Assembly (NCBI GenBank): GCA_030050125.1
Contig: JASIJN010000269.1
Coordinates: 1-7,706, forward strand
Direction: 5' to 3'
DNA from: Streptosporangiaceae bacterium
GTDB lineage: Bacteria; Actinomycetota; Actinomycetes; Streptosporangiales; Streptosporangiaceae
DNA: 7,706 nucleotides
Shown: in pieces, positions 1-5,416 of the stretch
Numbering within the stretch: position 1 is the stretch's first letter
Layout of the letters: each line of letters starts with the position of its first letter
Position numbers and translations under genes: made by a program
The notes under the pieces: generated by a model
The model's database searches: none
What the model was told of the DNA's origin: nothing
What the model saw: only the letters and a program-made list of their open reading frames with translations

Positions 1-16
1 GGCTACTCTCCCGTGA
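1..16 (+). CDS. rplO: Possible last codons of ribosomal protein L15 (5' end outside window)
   Basis: One frame reads Ala-Thr-Leu-Pro and then a TGA at 14-16. In bacterial spc clusters rplO directly precedes secY, so these could be its last codons, and a small-residue C-terminus fits L15. Four residues cannot identify a protein, and a second frame stays open to a TGA at 37-39, so the call rests almost wholly on gene order. If correct, the rplO-secY gap is 45 nt. Confidence 0.35.
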
Positions 17-50
17 CAAGGAGCGGTGGAGGACGATGACCAGGCGAGGT

Positions 51-61
51 GAGGACGGGGC
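51..61 (+). promoter_or_regulatory. Ribosome binding site of secY
   Basis: GAGG at 51-54 lies 7 nt before the ATG at 62, an ordinary Shine-Dalgarno arrangement. It supports this start, which also gives the expected SecY N-terminus (MLTAFIRAF). Confidence 0.7.
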
Positions 62-1387
62 ATGCTGACCGCCTTTATACGGGCATTCCGCACGCCCGAC
101 TTGCGAAAAAAGCTCCTGTTCACGCTCTTCATCATCGCCATGTTCCGCCTTGGCGCCTCGCTGCCGACCCCGGGCATCTCGGAGAAGGCCGTCACCACCT
201 GCCTCAACCTGGCCAAGACCAGCAACGGCAGCCTGTTCCAGCTGGTCAACCTGTTCAGCGGCGGCGCGCTGTACCGGCTGTCGGTGTTCGCGCTCGGGAT
301 CATGCCCTACATCACGGCCAGCATCATCCTGCAGCTGCTCGCGGTGGTGATCCCGAGACTGGAGACCCTCCGGCAGGAGGGCCAGGCCGGCCAGGCCAAG
401 ATCACCCAATACACCCGGTACCTCACCGTCGGCCTGGCCGTGCTGCAGTCGACCGCGATCGTGGCGCTGGCCAGGTCCGGCGAACTGTACGGGCTCACCG
501 GCATCACGCAGTGCTCCAACCTGATCCCGAACCAGTCGGTGTTCAACATCGCCACCATGGTCATCACGATGACGGCGGGCACGGCGGTGATCATGTGGCT
601 GGGCGAGCTGATCACCGACCGCGGCGTCGGCAACGGGATGTCGCTGCTGATCTTCACCACGGTGATCTCGCAGTTCCCGGGCGAGTTCGAGAACATCTAC
701 GTCACCAAGCACGCGTTCGTGTTCAGCGTGGTGCTGCTGGTCGGCGTCGGCATCGTCGCGTTCATCGTGTTCATGGAGCAGGCCCAGCGGCGGATCCCGG
801 TCCAGTACGCCAAACGCATGGTCGGGCGCCGGATGTACGGGGGCACCTCCACCTATATCCCGCTCAAGGTGAATCAGGCCGGCGTCATCCCGGTCATCTT
901 CGGATCGTCCCTGCTCTACATCCCGGATCTGGCCGCTCAGCTGTTCGGCGGGATCAACGGCGCGCACCCGAAATCCTGGGCGCTCTGGATCCAGACGCAC
1001 CTGAGCTACGGGGACAATCCCATCTACATCATCGCGACCTTCCTGCTCATCGTCTTCTTCACGTTCTTCTACGTGTCCATCACGTTCCCGCCGGCCGAGG
1101 TCGCGGACAACATGAAGAAGGTGGGCGGCTTCATACCCGGCATCCGCCCAGGCCGGCCGACGGCCGAGTACCTGAGCTACGTGGTGAGCAGGCTGACCAC
1201 TCCCGGCTCCGTCTACCTGGGCCTCGTCGCGCTGATCCCCATCGTCGCGATCGGCTTGGTCGGGGCCTCCCAGCAGTTCCCGCTCGGCGGCACCAGCATC
1301 CTGATCGCGGTGGGGGTCGGCCTGGATACGGTGAAGCAGATCGAGAGCCAGCTGCAACAGCGTAACTATGAGGGTTTCCTGCGGTAG
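62..1387 (+). CDS. secY: Protein translocase subunit SecY
   Basis: SecY is the central channel of the Sec translocon in the cytoplasmic membrane; with SecE and SecG it passes unfolded preproteins driven by SecA or by translating ribosomes. The 441-residue protein is full length and shows the ten hydrophobic segments expected. Visible landmarks are the [20 protein letters not shown] block (about residues 67-86, first family signature), the [20 protein letters not shown] block (about 171-190, second signature), the cytoplasmic loop [19 protein letters not shown] (about 243-261), and the C5 loop around Arg362 in [10 protein letters not shown], matching the essential E. coli Arg357. The C-terminus [12 protein letters not shown] is typical of actinobacteria. 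Two cysteines (47, near the plug; 151, loop 3/4) lie on the outer side. The stop codon shares one base with the adk start, so the two are probably translationally coupled. Confidence 0.98.
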   Translation: MLTAFIRAFRTPDLRKKLLFTLFIIAMFRLGASLPTPGISEKAVTTCLNLAKTSNGSLFQLVNLFSGGALYRLSVFALGIMPYITASIILQLLAVVIPRLETLRQEGQAGQAKITQYTRYLTVGLAVLQSTAIVALARSGELYGLTGITQCSNLIPNQSVFNIATMVITMTAGTAVIMWLGELITDRGVGNGMSLLIFTTVISQFPGEFENIYVTKHAFVFSVVLLVGVGIVAFIVFMEQAQRRIPVQYAKRMVGRRMYGGTSTYIPLKVNQAGVIPVIFGSSLLYIPDLAAQLFGGINGAHPKSWALWIQTHLSYGDNPIYIIATFLLIVFFTFFYVSITFPPAEVADNMKKVGGFIPGIRPGRPTAEYLSYVVSRLTTPGSVYLGLVALIPIVAIGLVGASQQFPLGGTSILIAVGVGLDTVKQIESQLQQRNYEGFLR

Positions 1388-2040
1388 TGCACGTCGTCCT
1401 CGTCGGGCCCCCCGGTGCGGGCAAGGGGACGCAGGCCCAGTTCATAGCCTCCCACCTGGCGATCCCGACGATCTCGACAGGTGAGATCTTCAGGTCCAAT
1501 GTCAGCCGGGGGACCGAGCTGGGCCGGGTGGCCAAGGCCTACATGGACCGCGGCGACCTGGTGCCCGACGAGGTCACGATCGCGATGGTGGCCAGCAGGC
1601 TGCAGGAGGACGACGCGCAGGCAGGCTTCCTGCTGGACGGGTTCCCGCGGAACGTCCCGCAGGCCGAGACGCTGAAGAAGATGCTCACCGAGTGGGACAC
1701 CCGGCTGGATCTCGTGCTCGAACTGGTCGTGGACGACGACGAGGTGGTCAGGCGCCTGTCCGGCAGGCGGACGTGCCACCGGTGCGGCCGGGTCTGGCAC
1801 GTGCTCTTCGACCCGCCGTCCCGCAGCGAGCGATGCGATGACTGCGGCGGCGAGCTGTTCCAGCGCGACGACGACCGCGAAGAGACGATCAGGCACCGGC
1901 TGGACGTGTACCAGCAGCAGACCCAGCCGCTGATCGCGTTCTATGCCGACGAGGGCATCCTGCTGGGGGTCGACGCCACCGGGCCGGTCGAGGAGATCAC
2001 CGACCGCGCGCTGAGCGCGCTGCGGCGGTTCATCCACTGA
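1387..2040 (+). CDS. adk: Adenylate kinase, long form with zinc-finger LID
   Basis: Adenylate kinase catalyses the reversible reaction ATP + AMP = 2 ADP in the cytoplasm. The 217-residue protein has the P-loop GPPGAGKGT (7-15, Lys13), the AMP-site STGEIFR (30-36, Arg36), and the signature [14 protein letters not shown] (81-94, Asp84, Arg88). The LID carries four cysteines (130, 133, 150, 153) in CxxC...CxxC spacing, the classic structural zinc site. The start is GTG at 1387, read from TAGTG where the G of the secY stop is shared. It places the P-loop exactly where the family has it, with no room for an upstream start. The only Shine-Dalgarno-like match, GAGGG at 1370-1374, is 12 nt away inside secY, so reinitiation by ribosomes ending secY is likely. 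Mycobacterial Adk is a short form without this zinc LID. Confidence 0.97.
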   Translation: MHVVLVGPPGAGKGTQAQFIASHLAIPTISTGEIFRSNVSRGTELGRVAKAYMDRGDLVPDEVTIAMVASRLQEDDAQAGFLLDGFPRNVPQAETLKKMLTEWDTRLDLVLELVVDDDEVVRRLSGRRTCHRCGRVWHVLFDPPSRSERCDDCGGELFQRDDDREETIRHRLDVYQQQTQPLIAFYADEGILLGVDATGPVEEITDRALSALRRFIH

Positions 2041-2158
2041 CCGCGCCGGCCCGGCCGACCGCGCCCGCCCCGGCGGCCCCGGCGGGATCGTCACGGCCGT
2101 CGGCTGGCGCGCAAACCGATCTGCGACGGTAACGTGGGAAGGGGAATCCGGAGGCATC
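2041..2158 (+). other. adk-map intergenic region with weak GC hairpin
   Basis: This 118-nt gap is the largest within the secY-map block. A possible hairpin pairs CCCGCC (2064-2069) with GGCGGG (2081-2086) around an 11-nt loop, but no T-run follows and such matches are common in GC-rich DNA. TAACGT at 2130-2135 looks like a -10 box, yet I see no matching -35 at 16-19 bp. GGAGG at 2150-2154 is the map ribosome binding site, 4 nt before the ATG. A weak internal map promoter is possible but not shown. Confidence 0.3.
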
Positions 2159-3025
2159 ATGCGGACGAAGCGGGAACCGCCGATTCAGGTCAAAACGCCG
2201 GCCCAGCTTGCCGCGATGCGGGAGGCGGGCCTGGTGGTGTCGCGCACTCTGGACGTGCTGACCGCAGCGGTCGAGCCCGGCATCAGCACCGCCGAGCTCG
2301 ACGCGATCGCCGAAGCCGCGATGCGGGAAGCGGGCGCGGTTCCCTCGTTCAAGGGCTACCACGGCTACCCGGCGACGATCTGCACCTCGGTCAATGACCA
2401 GATCGTGCACGGCATTCCCAGCCCCGCCACCCGGCTCGCGGCCGGGGACCTGGTCTCGATCGACTGCGGAGCGATCGTCGACGGCTGGCACGGCGACGCG
2501 GCCCGCACGATCGCGGTCGGGCCGGTGAGCGAGGAGCACGCCCGCCTGCTGGAGGCGTGCGAGCGGGCGCTCTGGCACGGCCTGGCCATGGCCCGGCCCG
2601 GCAACCGGCTGACCGACATCTCGCACGCCATAGAGGTGACGGCGCGCGCCAGCGGGAACTACGGAATCGTGCGGGAGTACGTCGGGCACGGGATCGGCAC
2701 CGAGATGCACATGGACCCGCCGGTCCCGAACTACGGGCGGGCCGGCCGCGGGCCGGTCCTGGTCGAGGGCATGGCCCTGGCCATCGAGCCCATGCTGGTG
2801 CTCGGCCGGCCGCCGACGGTCCTGCTCGATGACGGCTGGACAGTGGTCAGCGAGGATGGCAGCTGGTCGGCGCACTTCGAGCACACGGTGGCCATCACCG
2901 CGGCCGGGCCCTGGGTGCTGACGGCCGAGGACGGCGGAGACGGCGGCTTCGAGCGGCTGCGCGCCGAGGCCGTCCCGGCGGGCCACCAGGTCCAGGTATC
3001 CGCCGGGGCGGGCTCGGCGAGCTGA
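2159..3025 (+). CDS. map: Methionine aminopeptidase, type I
   Basis: The enzyme removes the initiator methionine from nascent proteins when the second residue is small. It is a cytosolic dinuclear-metal hydrolase of the pita-bread (M24A) fold. The five metal ligands are all visible: Asp102 (SIDCG), Asp113 (HGDAAR), His177 (GHGIG), Glu210 (AIEPM) and Glu241 (FEHT). The substrate-pocket histidines His84 (QIVHGIP) and His184 (MHMDPPVPN) are also present. No SH3-binding or zinc-finger N-terminal extension exists, which fits type Ia. The start has GGAGG 4 nt upstream and adds about 10 residues before the conserved KTPAQLAAMREAG. At 288 residues it is somewhat longer than the usual 250-285: about 30 residues after PWVLTAED form a low-complexity Gly/Ala/Glu tail of no known function. 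The next gene starts 10 nt after its stop. Confidence 0.97.
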   Translation: MRTKREPPIQVKTPAQLAAMREAGLVVSRTLDVLTAAVEPGISTAELDAIAEAAMREAGAVPSFKGYHGYPATICTSVNDQIVHGIPSPATRLAAGDLVSIDCGAIVDGWHGDAARTIAVGPVSEEHARLLEACERALWHGLAMARPGNRLTDISHAIEVTARASGNYGIVREYVGHGIGTEMHMDPPVPNYGRAGRGPVLVEGMALAIEPMLVLGRPPTVLLDDGWTVVSEDGSWSAHFEHTVAITAAGPWVLTAEDGGDGGFERLRAEAVPAGHQVQVSAGAGSAS

Positions 3026-3035
3026 GGAGGACCTG

Positions 3036-3566
3036 ATGGCGGGCGATCCCAGGATCCGGGCTTCCGACGACGACCGGGAGCGCACGGTCTCGCTGCTGCG
3101 CGAGCATCACGCGGCCGGCCGTCTGACCCTCGAGGAGTTCAGCGAGCGGCTGGACAAGGCCTACGCGGCCAAGACCCTCGGTGACCTCGACGAGCTGATG
3201 TCGGACCTGCCCGCCATCGACCTGTACCGGCTGCCTGACGCGTCGCTTCCGCCGCACTACCGCAGGCAGATTCCCGGCTCCGGCTCGCTGCAGGCGGCCG
3301 CGGCGGGCCGCATGGCCCGGAGGCCCAGCCGGTTCTCCCCGGCCTGGCAGGCCGCCTGGGGCGGCTGGCTCAGCGTCACCCTGCTCTGCTTCGTGATCTG
3401 GGCGCTCAGCGGCGCCGGGTACATCTGGCCGCTGTGGGTGGCCGGGCCGTGGGGCGCCATCATGCTCGGCCGCTGGGTCGCGGGACACCACCCGTCGGGC
3501 CCGGGCCGGCCGAACCAGCTGCGCGGCGGGCCGGACCAGATCACCGGCGGCGACAGCGACCGCTGA
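3036..3566 (+). CDS. DUF1707-type (SHOCT-like) small membrane protein
   Basis: The function is unknown. The N-terminal ~60 residues match the actinobacterial DUF1707 pattern: [18 protein letters not shown] (7-24), then [20 protein letters not shown] (28-47), ending [11 protein letters not shown]. This is a short helical, SHOCT-like module. A basic, Ala/Gly-rich linker (about 70-103) leads to two hydrophobic segments at about 108-124 and 128-146 separated by a short turn (SGAG), like the two-helix hairpin often joined to DUF1707. The tail is short, polar and Gly/Pro-rich. There is no signal peptide, so the helical domain is probably cytoplasmic. GAGGAGG at 3024-3030 lies 5 nt before the ATG and overlaps the map stop, so co-expression with map is likely. 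Family membership is recognised by eye; DUF1707 genes are many per actinomycete genome and their role is not established. Confidence 0.85.
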   Translation: MAGDPRIRASDDDRERTVSLLREHHAAGRLTLEEFSERLDKAYAAKTLGDLDELMSDLPAIDLYRLPDASLPPHYRRQIPGSGSLQAAAAGRMARRPSRFSPAWQAAWGGWLSVTLLCFVIWALSGAGYIWPLWVAGPWGAIMLGRWVAGHHPSGPGRPNQLRGGPDQITGGDSDR

Positions 3567-3597
3567 GCCCGCCGGGAATATCGCGGCCCCCCGCCTG

Positions 3598-3623
3598 GTT
3601 ACACCGCCCGAGCAGGGTGTAGC
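3598..3623 (+). repeat. Inverted repeat upstream of the infA promoter
   Basis: TACACC (3600-3605) and GGTGTA (3616-3621) are perfect inverted arms separated by 10 nt. G3598 and C3623 also match, and T3599-G3622 could wobble, giving an 8-bp RNA stem. The repeat begins 32 nt after the stop of the DUF1707-type gene and ends 8 nt before the proposed -35 box. It could be an operator for a dimeric DNA-binding protein or a factor-assisted terminator; no T-run follows, which disfavours a classic intrinsic terminator. Confidence 0.4.
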
Positions 3624-3631
3624 GGCCCCGG

Positions 3632-3661
3632 TTCGCATTGGCGGCGGGTGTCGCGTAGACT
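3632..3661 (+). promoter_or_regulatory. Predicted sigma-70/HrdB-type promoter for infA
   Basis: TTCGCA (3632-3637, four of six matches to TTGACA) is followed after 18 bp by TAGACT (3656-3661), a very typical actinobacterial -10 box. It lies in the one large gap before infA, where an infA-rpmJ (or longer) transcript would begin. The implied start is near 3668. It is a sequence match only. Confidence 0.6.
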
Positions 3662-3908
3662 CTGCTGCGGCCCGTGAGCTGTGTTCGCGCTGCGACGTGA
3701 GTCGGCGGCGAGAATGCGGCCATCCGTCGGAGCCGCCCGGATCCGGAAGGTGTGCGCGGGCACGAGCCGGGGCGGGGCCAGCCTCACGATATGCGCGTGA
3801 TCCTGCCTGCCACGGCCGGCAGCGGACACGCTCCCCGGACCTGCAAGTACGGAACGAGCACGAAACCATCCGGCACGGCAACGGGCCGGTCAGCGAACAG
3901 CGAAGCGC

Positions 3909-3915
3909 GGAGGAT
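3909..3915 (+). promoter_or_regulatory. infA Shine-Dalgarno with unusually short spacing
   Basis: GGAGG at 3909-3913 ends only 2 nt before the infA ATG (3916), much closer than the usual 5-9 nt. A weaker GAAG at 3902-3905 lies 10 nt away. The ATG is not in doubt because [12 protein letters not shown] is the standard actinobacterial IF1 N-terminus, so the odd spacing belongs to the real start and may limit initiation. Confidence 0.5.
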
Positions 3916-4137
3916 ATGCCCAAGAAAGACGGCGCCATTGAGATCGAGGGCACGGTGGTGGAGTCGCTGCCGAATGCCTTTTTCAGGGTGGAGCTGGACA
4001 ACGGGCACAAGGTCCTGGCTCACATCAGCGGAAAGATGCGGATGCACTACATCCGGATCCTTCCCGATGACCGGGTCGTCGTGGGGCTGAGCCCCTACGA
4101 CCTCAGTCGTGGGCGGATCGTCTACCGGTACAAATAA
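3916..4137 (+). CDS. infA: Translation initiation factor IF-1
   Basis: IF-1 binds the A site of the 30S subunit and, with IF-2 and IF-3, guides start-codon selection. The 73-residue protein is a single OB-fold domain of the normal family length. Diagnostic blocks are [20 protein letters not shown] (8-27), [20 protein letters not shown] (29-48) and [16 protein letters not shown] (58-73). Residue 57 is Gly where, as I recall, most relatives carry Glu (VVELSPYDL), a mild deviation. The gene opens a unit with rpmJ 56 nt downstream and has its own upstream promoter candidate. An in-frame extension to GTG 3697 is rejected because it would add 73 residues with no family counterpart. Confidence 0.97.
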   Translation: MPKKDGAIEIEGTVVESLPNAFFRVELDNGHKVLAHISGKMRMHYIRILPDDRVVVGLSPYDLSRGRIVYRYK

Positions 4138-4153
4138 CGAGATGCAGGGACGG

Positions 4154-4174
4154 CCGGACGCTTCGGCGTCCCGG
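4154..4174 (+). promoter_or_regulatory. UUCG-tetraloop hairpin between infA and rpmJ
   Basis: GGACGC (4156-4161) pairs perfectly with GCGTCC (4166-4171) around TTCG, giving the extra-stable C(UUCG)G loop. Past a bulged C (4172) two more pairs can form (4154-4155 with 4173-4174). It begins 18 nt after the infA stop and ends 8 nt before the rpmJ Shine-Dalgarno. With no T-run after it, mRNA stabilisation, a processing barrier, or modulation of rpmJ initiation seems likelier than termination. Confidence 0.55.
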
Positions 4175-4193
4175 TATCCGTGAGGAGAACACG

Positions 4194-4307
4194 ATGAAGG
4201 TCAAGCCGAGCGTGAAGAAGATCTGCAGCAAGTGCCGGATCATCCGTCGGCATGGCCGGGTCATGGTCATCTGCTCAGACCCTCGGCACAAGCAGCGCCA
4301 GGGCTGA
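4194..4307 (+). CDS. rpmJ: 50S ribosomal protein L36, zinc-binding (C+) form
   Basis: L36 is the smallest protein of the large subunit. The 37 codons give [15 protein letters not shown]... ending HKQRQG, the full family length. The zinc ribbon is intact: Cys11, Cys14, Cys27 and His32. This makes it the C+ type; many actinobacteria also carry a cysteine-free paralogue under zinc control elsewhere. GAGGAG (4182-4187) is 6 nt before the ATG. The gene follows infA as in most bacteria. Confidence 0.97.
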   Translation: MKVKPSVKKICSKCRIIRRHGRVMVICSDPRHKQRQG

Positions 4308-4421
4308 GCCACCAGGACCCACCAGCGAGCCAGCTATCCAGGTTTTAGCCAGACAGCCAGACAGAACCACGCACACGCGACAGGAACCGCCGAAACAACA
4401 ACAGAGCAGGACACGCACCGC

Positions 4422-4454
4422 ACCCCTCAGCCGGCCGCGGGCCGGTTGAGGGGT
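4422..4454 (+). terminator. Strong 15-bp hairpin after rpmJ, terminator-like
   Basis: Bases 4422-4436 (starting ACCCCTCAGCC) pair without a break with 4440-4454, with a single G-U pair (4430-4446) and a 3-nt GCG loop. This is by far the strongest inverted repeat I found. The following bases are ACCCCC, with no T-run, so it is not a textbook intrinsic terminator, but actinobacterial terminators often lack one. It could also be an attenuator ahead of rpsM. A second hairpin, CCCCGG 4457-4462 with CCGGGG 4469-4474, follows at once. Confidence 0.6.
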
Positions 4455-4493
4455 ACCCCCGGTGGAGGCCGGGGCCCGTCCGGGCACAGCGCC

Positions 4494-4550
4494 TGGGCAG
4501 TGGCGGGAAGCGGCGCGTAGGACCTCCGCGACCAGAAGGAGCACTGCCCA
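4494..4550 (+). promoter_or_regulatory. Candidate leader helix enclosing the rpsM ribosome binding site
   Basis: TGGGCAGTG (4494-4502) is the exact reverse complement of CACTGCCCA (4542-4550), which fills the space between the rpsM Shine-Dalgarno AAGGAG (4536-4541) and ATG (4553). The 9-bp helix would place the Shine-Dalgarno at the closing edge of a 39-nt loop. Inside or across it, GGAGG 4464-4468 could pair with CCTCC 4523-4527. In E. coli, S4 represses the alpha operon through a structure at the rpsM start; S4 (rpsD) is encoded in this operon too, so a similar role is inferred. No homologous RNA family is recognised by eye. Confidence 0.45.
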
Positions 4551-4552
4551 CG

Positions 4553-4933
4553 ATGGCACGCCTCGTCGGCGTCGACCTCCCCCGCGACAAGCGGCTGGAG
4601 GTCGCCCTAACGTACGTCTACGGAATCGGCCGCACCCGGGCCCTGGAGACGCTGAAGGCCACCAACGTCAGCGGGGACACCCGCGTGCACGACCTCAGCG
4701 ACGACGACCTGGTCCGCCTCAGGGACTGGATCGAGGCCAGTTACAAGGTCGAAGGTGACCTGCGCCGCGAGGTGCAGGCCGACATCCGGCGCAAGGTCGA
4801 GATCGGGTGCTACCAGGGCATCCGGCACCGTCGCGGGCTTCCCGTGCACGGCCAGCGCACCCAGACCAATGCCCGGACAAGGAAGGGCAAGAAGAAGACC
4901 GTCGCCGGCAAGAAGAAGGCCGGGAAGAAGTAG
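4553..4933 (+). CDS. rpsM: 30S ribosomal protein S13
   Basis: S13 lies in the head of the 30S subunit, contacts the 50S subunit and the P-site tRNA, and its basic tail reaches toward the tRNA. The 126-residue protein has the N-terminal [14 protein letters not shown], the helix-hairpin GIGRTRA (24-30), and the family signature [19 protein letters not shown] (85-103) followed by TNARTRKG. The C-terminus is a lysine-rich tail ending KKAGKK, common in actinobacteria. AAGGAG at 4536-4541 is 11 nt before the ATG, a long but usable spacing. It is the first gene of the alpha operon. After its stop a small hairpin (GCCGC 4937-4941 with GCGGC 4945-4949) lies in the 66-nt gap to rpsK. Confidence 0.98.
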   Translation: MARLVGVDLPRDKRLEVALTYVYGIGRTRALETLKATNVSGDTRVHDLSDDDLVRLRDWIEASYKVEGDLRREVQADIRRKVEIGCYQGIRHRRGLPVHGQRTQTNARTRKGKKKTVAGKKKAGKK

Positions 4934-4999
4934 TCCGCCGCGCCGCGGCCCCGCCCGGCGTCAGCAGCGGTCCGACCACCTCCGGAACTGAGGAAGAGG

Positions 5000-5401
5000 A
5001 TGCCTCCCAAGAGCCGAACCGGCGTCAAGAAGGTACGCCGGAAAGAGCGCAAGAACATCGCTCACGGGCACGCCCACATCAAGAGCACGTTCAACAACAC
5101 CATCGTCTCGATCACCGACCCCGGCGGCAGCGTCATCTCCTGGGCCTCGTCCGGCCAGGTCGGGTTCAAGGGCTCGCGCAAGTCCACCCCGTATGCCGCG
5201 CAGATGGCGGCCGAGGCCGCCGCGCGCCGCGCCATGGAGCACGGGATGCGCAAGGTCGACGTGTTCGTGAAGGGCCCGGGCTCGGGCCGGGAGACCGCGA
5301 TCAGGTCCCTGCAGGCCACCGGGCTCGAGGTGGGCTCGATCCAGGACGTCACCCCAGTTCCGCACAACGGCTGCCGCCCGCCCAAGCGGCGCCGGGTCTA
5401 A
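5000..5401 (+). CDS. rpsK: 30S ribosomal protein S11
   Basis: S11 sits on the 30S platform near the E site and helps shape the mRNA exit path. The 133 residues are full length. Markers are the basic N-terminus [14 protein letters not shown], the block [15 protein letters not shown] (26-40), [13 protein letters not shown] (92-104), and the C-terminal signature [18 protein letters not shown] (116-133). GAGGA (4990-4994) lies 5 nt before the ATG. rpsD follows after 15 nt, with its Shine-Dalgarno AAGGAG overlapping the rpsK stop codon. Confidence 0.98.
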   Translation: MPPKSRTGVKKVRRKERKNIAHGHAHIKSTFNNTIVSITDPGGSVISWASSGQVGFKGSRKSTPYAAQMAAEAAARRAMEHGMRKVDVFVKGPGSGRETAIRSLQATGLEVGSIQDVTPVPHNGCRPPKRRRV

Positions 5402-5416
5402 GGAGTAACCCCAGAC

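Larger units (their letters stand above)
3567..3915 (+). other. Gene-free region and probable infA 5' leader
   Basis: This 349-nt stretch holds no recognisable gene. From left to right I see an inverted repeat (3598-3623), a promoter (3632-3661, inferred start near 3668), and a leader of about 248 nt. The leader contains three modest possible hairpins: GGCGGC 3704-3709 with GCCGCC 3732-3737, CTGCC 3807-3811 with GGCAG 3818-3822, and CCGGC 3870-3874 with GCCGG 3885-3889. A frame in phase with infA is open from GTG 3697, but its translation does not resemble any IF1 extension. Whether the leader regulates infA cannot be told from one sequence. Confidence 0.5.
4308..4552 (+). other. rpmJ-rpsM intergenic region (possible alpha-operon leader)
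   Basis: No gene is recognisable here. The left half is A/C-rich, with no T at all from 4347 to 4426 and a short tandem repeat AGCCAGAC (4347-4354, 4355-4362). Then come a 15-bp hairpin (4422-4454), two smaller GC hairpins (4457-4474 and 4474-4485), and sequences able to pair across the rpsM ribosome binding site (4494-4550). A promoter-like pair TGGGCA (4494-4499) and TAGGAC (4518-4523), 18 bp apart, is weak. The region probably separates the infA-rpmJ unit from the alpha operon, or attenuates readthrough. Confidence 0.6.

Noticed and set aside
36..68. Ten-codon mini-frame ([10 protein letters not shown]) overlapping the secY start, with GGAGG at 28-32
   Set aside because: Too short to support, with a 3-nt spacer; a chance match in GC-rich DNA is likely, though it could be tested by ribosome profiling.
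49..1365. 438-codon + frame overlapping secY
   Set aside because: It is a shadow of secY: Arg/His/Pro-rich nonsense with no family resemblance, while the secY frame is unmistakable.
1366..2160. 264-codon - strand frame opposite adk
   Set aside because: Antisense shadow of adk with no recognisable motif.
2030..3085. 351-codon - strand frame opposite map
   Set aside because: Shadow frame of map; composition and lack of motifs match GC-rich antisense frames.
3674..3700. Possible leader peptide in the infA 5' region (GTG, 8 codons, one Cys)
   Set aside because: No Shine-Dalgarno and no codon pattern suggesting attenuation.
3697..3915. In-frame N-terminal extension of infA from GTG 3697
   Set aside because: It would add 73 residues to a protein that is 72-73 residues throughout the family; the added part is low-complexity with no Shine-Dalgarno.
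4494..4523. Promoter-like TGGGCA-18 bp-TAGGAC ahead of rpsM
   Set aside because: The -10 box lacks the final T and the -35 matches only four bases, and it overlaps the proposed leader helix; noted but too weak to call.
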